Assembly (NCBI GenBank): GCA_002501285.1
Contig: DLSG01000016.1
Coordinates: 1-8,979 of the forward strand
Reading direction: 5' to 3'
Origin: Christensenella sp. UBA7868
Lineage (GTDB): Bacteria > Bacillota > Clostridia > Christensenellales > UBA1242
Length of the DNA: 8,979 bases
Shown here: piece by piece, positions 6,066 to 8,979 of the stretch
Numbering within the stretch: the first letter of the stretch is position 1
Layout: each line of letters opens with the position of its first letter
Program-made: the position numbers and the translations under genes
Notes under the pieces: generated by a model
Told to the model about the DNA's origin: nothing
Database searches by the model: none
Seen by the model: the letters and a program-made list of their open reading frames with translations, nothing else

Positions 6066-6770
6066 CTACTCGCAGTTGACAACATTGTTGATGTCAATAT
6101 TATTTTTTATCACAAAGTTTAAACCTAAATTTGCTTCACCCACATTTTGTGGTTTGTGTGCGTCCGAACTTAAAATAAATTGTGTGCCAATCTTTTTCAT
6201 ATATTCGGTTTCTTCTTTACTAAATTTTATACGCTTTCCATTAAGTTCAATCAAAACGCCTCTTTCTTTACAAAAGTCAGCAAGTCTTTTTACATTAACC
6301 TTTATTGCATGATTCAAATGCGTTAAAAATTTTATATCATATCTTTCTATTGCATTAATATATGCATCTGTATTTCTTTCTATTTGTTTTTTGCTTCTGT
6401 TTAATTTTGTAATTAATGAAAACCAAGTTTGACCAAATTTGGGCTTAATAAGTTGATGATAGCCCATAATGATAAAGTCTAAATATTTCATATCTTCATC
6501 TTTAACATCAATTTTACCCGCATAATTTAATAAATTTGCTTCCACGCCAAGTAAAACTTTTATTCCATATTTCTCACTAAGTCTTAAACACTCGCTTTTC
6601 ATAAAAGGTAAATTTTTTCTTTTAACAGGATAGCACATATGTTCAAACCCATGGTCAGTTATCGCAACGCAAGATAAGCCTTTTTGTTTTGCAACAATAA
6701 CATTATCTTCAATCGTGCCCTTCCCATGGCTGAAAATTGTGTGAGTGTGTAAATCATATAAAAGTTTCAT
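6066..6770 (-). CDS. PHP-domain metal-dependent phosphoesterase, YcdX-like
   Basis: This is a cytoplasmic hydrolase of the PHP superfamily, whose members use a trinuclear metal centre to cleave phosphoesters; the substrate is not known from sequence. The 234 residues are essentially one domain. Putative ligands are DLHTH (6-10), H15, ITDHG (37-41), GVEAN (75-79), GYHQ (103-106), THLNH (150-154) and SSDAH (201-205), matching the order of ligands in YcdX. All expected positions are occupied, so it should be active. It lies 5 bases after murB and 2 bases before whiA; PHP genes at this place are common in clostridial murB clusters. Histidinol phosphatase is a possible alternative, but no his genes are nearby. 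No Shine-Dalgarno sequence precedes the ATG. Confidence 0.88.
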   Translation of the reverse strand: MKLLYDLHTHTIFSHGKGTIEDNVIVAKQKGLSCVAITDHGFEHMCYPVKRKNLPFMKSECLRLSEKYGIKVLLGVEANLLNYAGKIDVKDEDMKYLDFIIMGYHQLIKPKFGQTWFSLITKLNRSKKQIERNTDAYINAIERYDIKFLTHLNHAIKVNVKRLADFCKERGVLIELNGKRIKFSKEETEYMKKIGTQFILSSDAHKPQNVGEANLGLNFVIKNNIDINNVVNCE

Positions 6771-6775
6771 ACTTA

Positions 6776-7675
6776 TTATAATAACTCAATTTCAAGTTCT
6801 AAATCAATATTTTTTTCTAATTTTATTTTATTTTTTATATATTCGACAAGCATTAATACATCATCGCTTGTTGCGTGGTCATAGTTTATAATAAATCCTG
6901 CGTGTTTTTCACTTACCATAGCGCCACCAACTTTAAAACCTTTAAACCCAAGTTCGTCAATAAGTTTGCTAATAATCACGCCGTCAATTCTCTTAAAAAC
7001 ACTTCCCGCACTTGGATATTCATAAGGTTGCGAATTCTTACGAGTTTTTAAAATTTCGTTAAGATGCGATTCTATTTCAATTTTAGGTTTGTTTGAAAGT
7101 TCAAAAACACCTCCAAGCACCACAAAATTTCGATAAGTTTTAAAACAACTTGTTCTATAACCAAAAAACAATTGTTCTTTTTTAACTTTCCTAACTTTTT
7201 TACCATCAAAATAAATTATTTGTTTTAAACTATCACTTAAAGAGTATCCATACGCTCCACAATTTTGAACTATTCCGCCCCCGACATTACCAGGTATTCC
7301 ATAACAATTTTCAAGCCCAGAAAGTCCTTTATCTTTTGCTATTTCATTAAGCGAAAATAGCGACACCCCACTTTCGGCGAAAATTAAATTTTTATGTACT
7401 TTTACTTTTTTAAGCCTTTTTGTGCAAAACACACAATCTATGTCGCCCCTAATTAAAACATTTGTGCCAGATCCTAAAACCGAAAAGTTGATTTTATTTT
7501 TAGTTAAATATTTCAAAGTTTTTTCAGCCATTTTTTTGTTTGTCGGAAGAAGCATAATTTTGCACACTCCACCAATTTTAAAACTTGAATAATTTTCAAG
7601 ATTTTCACCAATTTTTATGTTTTCTTTTTTTAAAATTTTATATAGTTTAATTAAATGTTTTACTTCCATACTCAC
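6776..7675 (-). CDS. murB: UDP-N-acetylenolpyruvoylglucosamine reductase (MurB)
   Basis: MurB is the cytoplasmic FAD- and NADPH-dependent enzyme that reduces UDP-GlcNAc-enolpyruvate to UDP-MurNAc, the second committed step of peptidoglycan precursor synthesis. The 299 residues are normal for the short Gram-positive form. Visible are the FAD-binding GSGTNVLI (68-75), GIPGNVGGGIVQNCGAYG (126-143), FGYRTS (171-176), SAGSVFKR (222-229) with the catalytic serine Ser225, and the C-terminal LELEIE (292-297) that supplies the acid residue. The longest reading starts at GTG (7673-7675) and overlaps the upstream stop as GTGA. An ATG two codons later (7667-7669), preceded by GGGTGA, is an equally good start and would give 297 residues. 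Tight packing with its neighbours suggests one mRNA. Confidence 0.95.
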   Translation of the reverse strand: MSMEVKHLIKLYKILKKENIKIGENLENYSSFKIGGVCKIMLLPTNKKMAEKTLKYLTKNKINFSVLGSGTNVLIRGDIDCVFCTKRLKKVKVHKNLIFAESGVSLFSLNEIAKDKGLSGLENCYGIPGNVGGGIVQNCGAYGYSLSDSLKQIIYFDGKKVRKVKKEQLFFGYRTSCFKTYRNFVVLGGVFELSNKPKIEIESHLNEILKTRKNSQPYEYPSAGSVFKRIDGVIISKLIDELGFKGFKVGGAMVSEKHAGFIINYDHATSDDVLMLVEYIKNKIKLEKNIDLELEIELL

Positions 7676-8763
7676 CCATTAATATATTTTAAAATTTCAG
7701 ATTTATTTTCGGTTTTTCCTAAAAGTACAAAATCTTTGGAAAGTTCTTTCAAATTCTCGATTTTATCGGTGCTTAAAAAAGCATTAAGCGTTTTTAGAGG
7801 TTTTAATAAATTTTGATTAAATCTGTTATAAAAATCATCTGTATAGATATTTTTGTTTATCACTGGATACATGTTTATATGTTCAAGTTTTTCTTGTACT
7901 TTTTCGCTTATTAAATATTCCACAAATTTTTTGCTCATATTTAAAGCATTTTCTTCACACGGAAAAATTGAAGCATACTGAATTAAATCTGAAAACCCAC
8001 CGAGAAAATTATATTCGCATTGCATTTTCAAATTATTTTCACGATTTTTACACCTAAACAAATCTCTTTGTGTCCCCACAATAGCATTATATTTTTCATT
8101 GATAAATTTATCATAAGCGTCATAACTATCAACATTTTCTATTTCTTGATTTGATAAATTTACATCTTTTAAAACAAGCGGAAGTAGTGGATTAATTAAG
8201 TCTTGCGAAGAAAAAATTATTTTGCTATTATTAGTTTTTAATGTTTCAATAATATCTTCACCACTCAATTTTTCTTTGTTCAAAATAAGAGAATATCCCC
8301 CAAGTATAATCGGAACTGCTTTCAATTTTCCGTCAAGTTTTCCACTTACAAGCAAATCGTCTCGAACCTTACTGGTTTCTAAATTTAATTCAATAATTTC
8401 GTCCTTAATTTCTTGCCCAGCACCAAACCCGAAAGTAATAATATTTGGTTTTTTCCCGTTTTCTAAATTCATTTTTAATTGCTCTAAACTTAAATTTTGA
8501 ACACTTAAATAAACCCCTTTATTTTCTTTTTCAAATTCTATTGCTCTTTTTTCAAAAAATGCCGTTCGGCTTACACTTCCACCCTCAAAAGTATCTACAT
8601 TCCAAAGCGTTAGCACCCCAGAAAAATCAAATTTATATTGTTTGTTTACCGAATAATTTAACGAATAAATTTTATTAAACAAACCAAGCGGAGCAAAAAT
8701 TATAAATAAAATAAGCGCCCCTGCCACCAATATTTTTGGCAAAACCTTACGAAAAAAAGTCAT
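7672..8763 (-). CDS. Membrane-anchored protein resembling family 1 extracellular solute-binding proteins
   Basis: The 363-residue protein begins MTFFRKVLPK, followed by one hydrophobic segment (about 11-30). There is no lipobox cysteine, so it is probably held by an uncleaved signal anchor with the rest outside the cell. The outer part has the order seen in sugar/peptide-type ABC solute-binding proteins: LTLWNVDTF (51-59), FFEKRAIEFEKENKGV (69-84), KPNIITFGFG (105-114), AVPIILGGYSLILNK (149-163) and, near the end, KKFVEYLISEKVQEKLEHI (288-306), typical of the hinge and C-lobe of this fold. No permease or ATPase gene is beside it; instead murB overlaps its stop codon by 4 bases. It may bind a ligand for wall sensing rather than transport, but that is inference. 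There is no clear Shine-Dalgarno sequence. Confidence 0.7.
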   Translation of the reverse strand: MTFFRKVLPKILVAGALILFIIFAPLGLFNKIYSLNYSVNKQYKFDFSGVLTLWNVDTFEGGSVSRTAFFEKRAIEFEKENKGVYLSVQNLSLEQLKMNLENGKKPNIITFGFGAGQEIKDEIIELNLETSKVRDDLLVSGKLDGKLKAVPIILGGYSLILNKEKLSGEDIIETLKTNNSKIIFSSQDLINPLLPLVLKDVNLSNQEIENVDSYDAYDKFINEKYNAIVGTQRDLFRCKNRENNLKMQCEYNFLGGFSDLIQYASIFPCEENALNMSKKFVEYLISEKVQEKLEHINMYPVINKNIYTDDFYNRFNQNLLKPLKTLNAFLSTDKIENLKELSKDFVLLGKTENKSEILKYING

Positions 8764-8979
8764 ATTAAATTTTATTCATTAACATGGCTTTTTATATCAA
8801 TTTATTTATTTTTTTATTTGTAAAAGTTTTTATGACCAAATTTTCTAAATATACTTTTAATTAATTTTATATTATTAATTTTCTTTTATTATTTTTTTAT
8901 AACTATTTAAAATAGTAATTCATTTTCCTTATATCGACACAATTCTACAATATTGTAAAAACAAATCAATATTTTAAAT
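8764..8979. other. Non-coding AT-rich region upstream of the four-gene cluster
   Basis: About 216 bases of almost pure A/T with no convincing gene. On the minus strand it contains a moderate promoter candidate (8942-8969), a perfect 12-base palindrome TACAATATTGTA (8946-8957) overlapping that promoter's spacer, and an inverted repeat ACTATTT-A-AAATAGT (8902-8916). It most likely holds the promoter and leader of the solute-binding-like gene and its neighbours. Confidence 0.5.
8942..8969 (-). promoter_or_regulatory. Candidate promoter for the solute-binding-like/murB/PHP/whiA cluster
   Basis: The minus strand shows TTGATT (8964-8969), a 16-base spacer and TAGAAT (8942-8947; 5 of 6 matches to the -10 consensus). 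Transcription would start near 8935, about 170 bases before the first ATG. A perfect palindrome covers most of the spacer and could be an operator. In sequence this AT-rich, such matches arise easily by chance. Confidence 0.35.

Noticed and set aside
6775..6803. Second leaderless promoter (TATAAT four bases before the PHP gene ATG)
   Set aside because: The spacing is too short for a start at the ATG, the -35 match is weak and the sequence is the 3' end of murB; co-transcription explains the gene better.
8222..8678. Two plus-strand frames of 92 and 77 codons opposite the solute-binding-like gene
   Set aside because: Both are complements of a well-supported minus-strand coding region and carry no recognisable motif or ribosome binding site.
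8906..8930. Six-codon frame MNYYFK with AAGG just before the ATG, as a possible leader peptide
   Set aside because: Shine-Dalgarno spacing is too short and the peptide too small to support from sequence alone.
8907..8978. Minus-strand frame open from the window edge to a stop at 8907-8909, possibly the C-terminus of an upstream gene
   Set aside because: It is only 23 codons long with no recognisable motif; an open stretch this short is not significant, so it cannot be called.

Overview
The window is very AT-rich, uses the standard genetic code (tryptophan is TGG, and TGA ends a gene at 7672-7674) and has nearly all its genes on the minus strand. The murB / PHP / whiA / dnaE / pfkA order is typical of low-GC Gram-positive bacteria (Firmicutes, clostridial side). 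MurB implies a peptidoglycan wall. WhiA, a DnaE with N-terminal PHP domain and a likely SipW-type secreted protein also fit an uncultured clostridial lineage. No species can be named from this sequence alone.

Reading along the minus strand from high to low coordinates: an AT-rich upstream region (8764-8979) precedes a tight cluster of four genes. These are a membrane-anchored protein resembling family 1 solute-binding proteins, murB (4-base overlap), a YcdX-like PHP phosphoesterase (5-base gap) and whiA (2-base gap). A hairpin with a T-tract overlaps the whiA stop codon. dnaE then appears to start from its own extended -10 promoter placed so close to the ATG that the mRNA would be leaderless. 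pfkA follows 101 bases after dnaE with a strong Shine-Dalgarno sequence.

The least ordinary part is 1-415. The first 114 bases encode, on the minus strand, the start of a gene cut off by the window edge. It has a consensus ribosome binding site and a lysine-rich SipW/TasA-like signal peptide. A near-consensus sigma-A promoter (287-315) lies upstream, and between them is a leader of about 165 bases. The leader holds a perfect 16-base tandem repeat whose two copies can pair with each other, and a terminator-like palindrome just before the ribosome binding site. The same repeat motif is also complementary to the terminator's 5' arm. This is the architecture of a transcription attenuator and is the best candidate here for an undescribed regulatory element.

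Functionally the window joins cell-wall precursor synthesis (MurB), division/chromosome-linked regulation (WhiA), replication (DnaE) and glycolysis (Pfk). Two departures from the usual layout stand out. rapZ and yvcK/glmR, normally just before whiA, are missing, and the phosphofructokinase has substitutions at several usually invariant active-site and effector-site positions.
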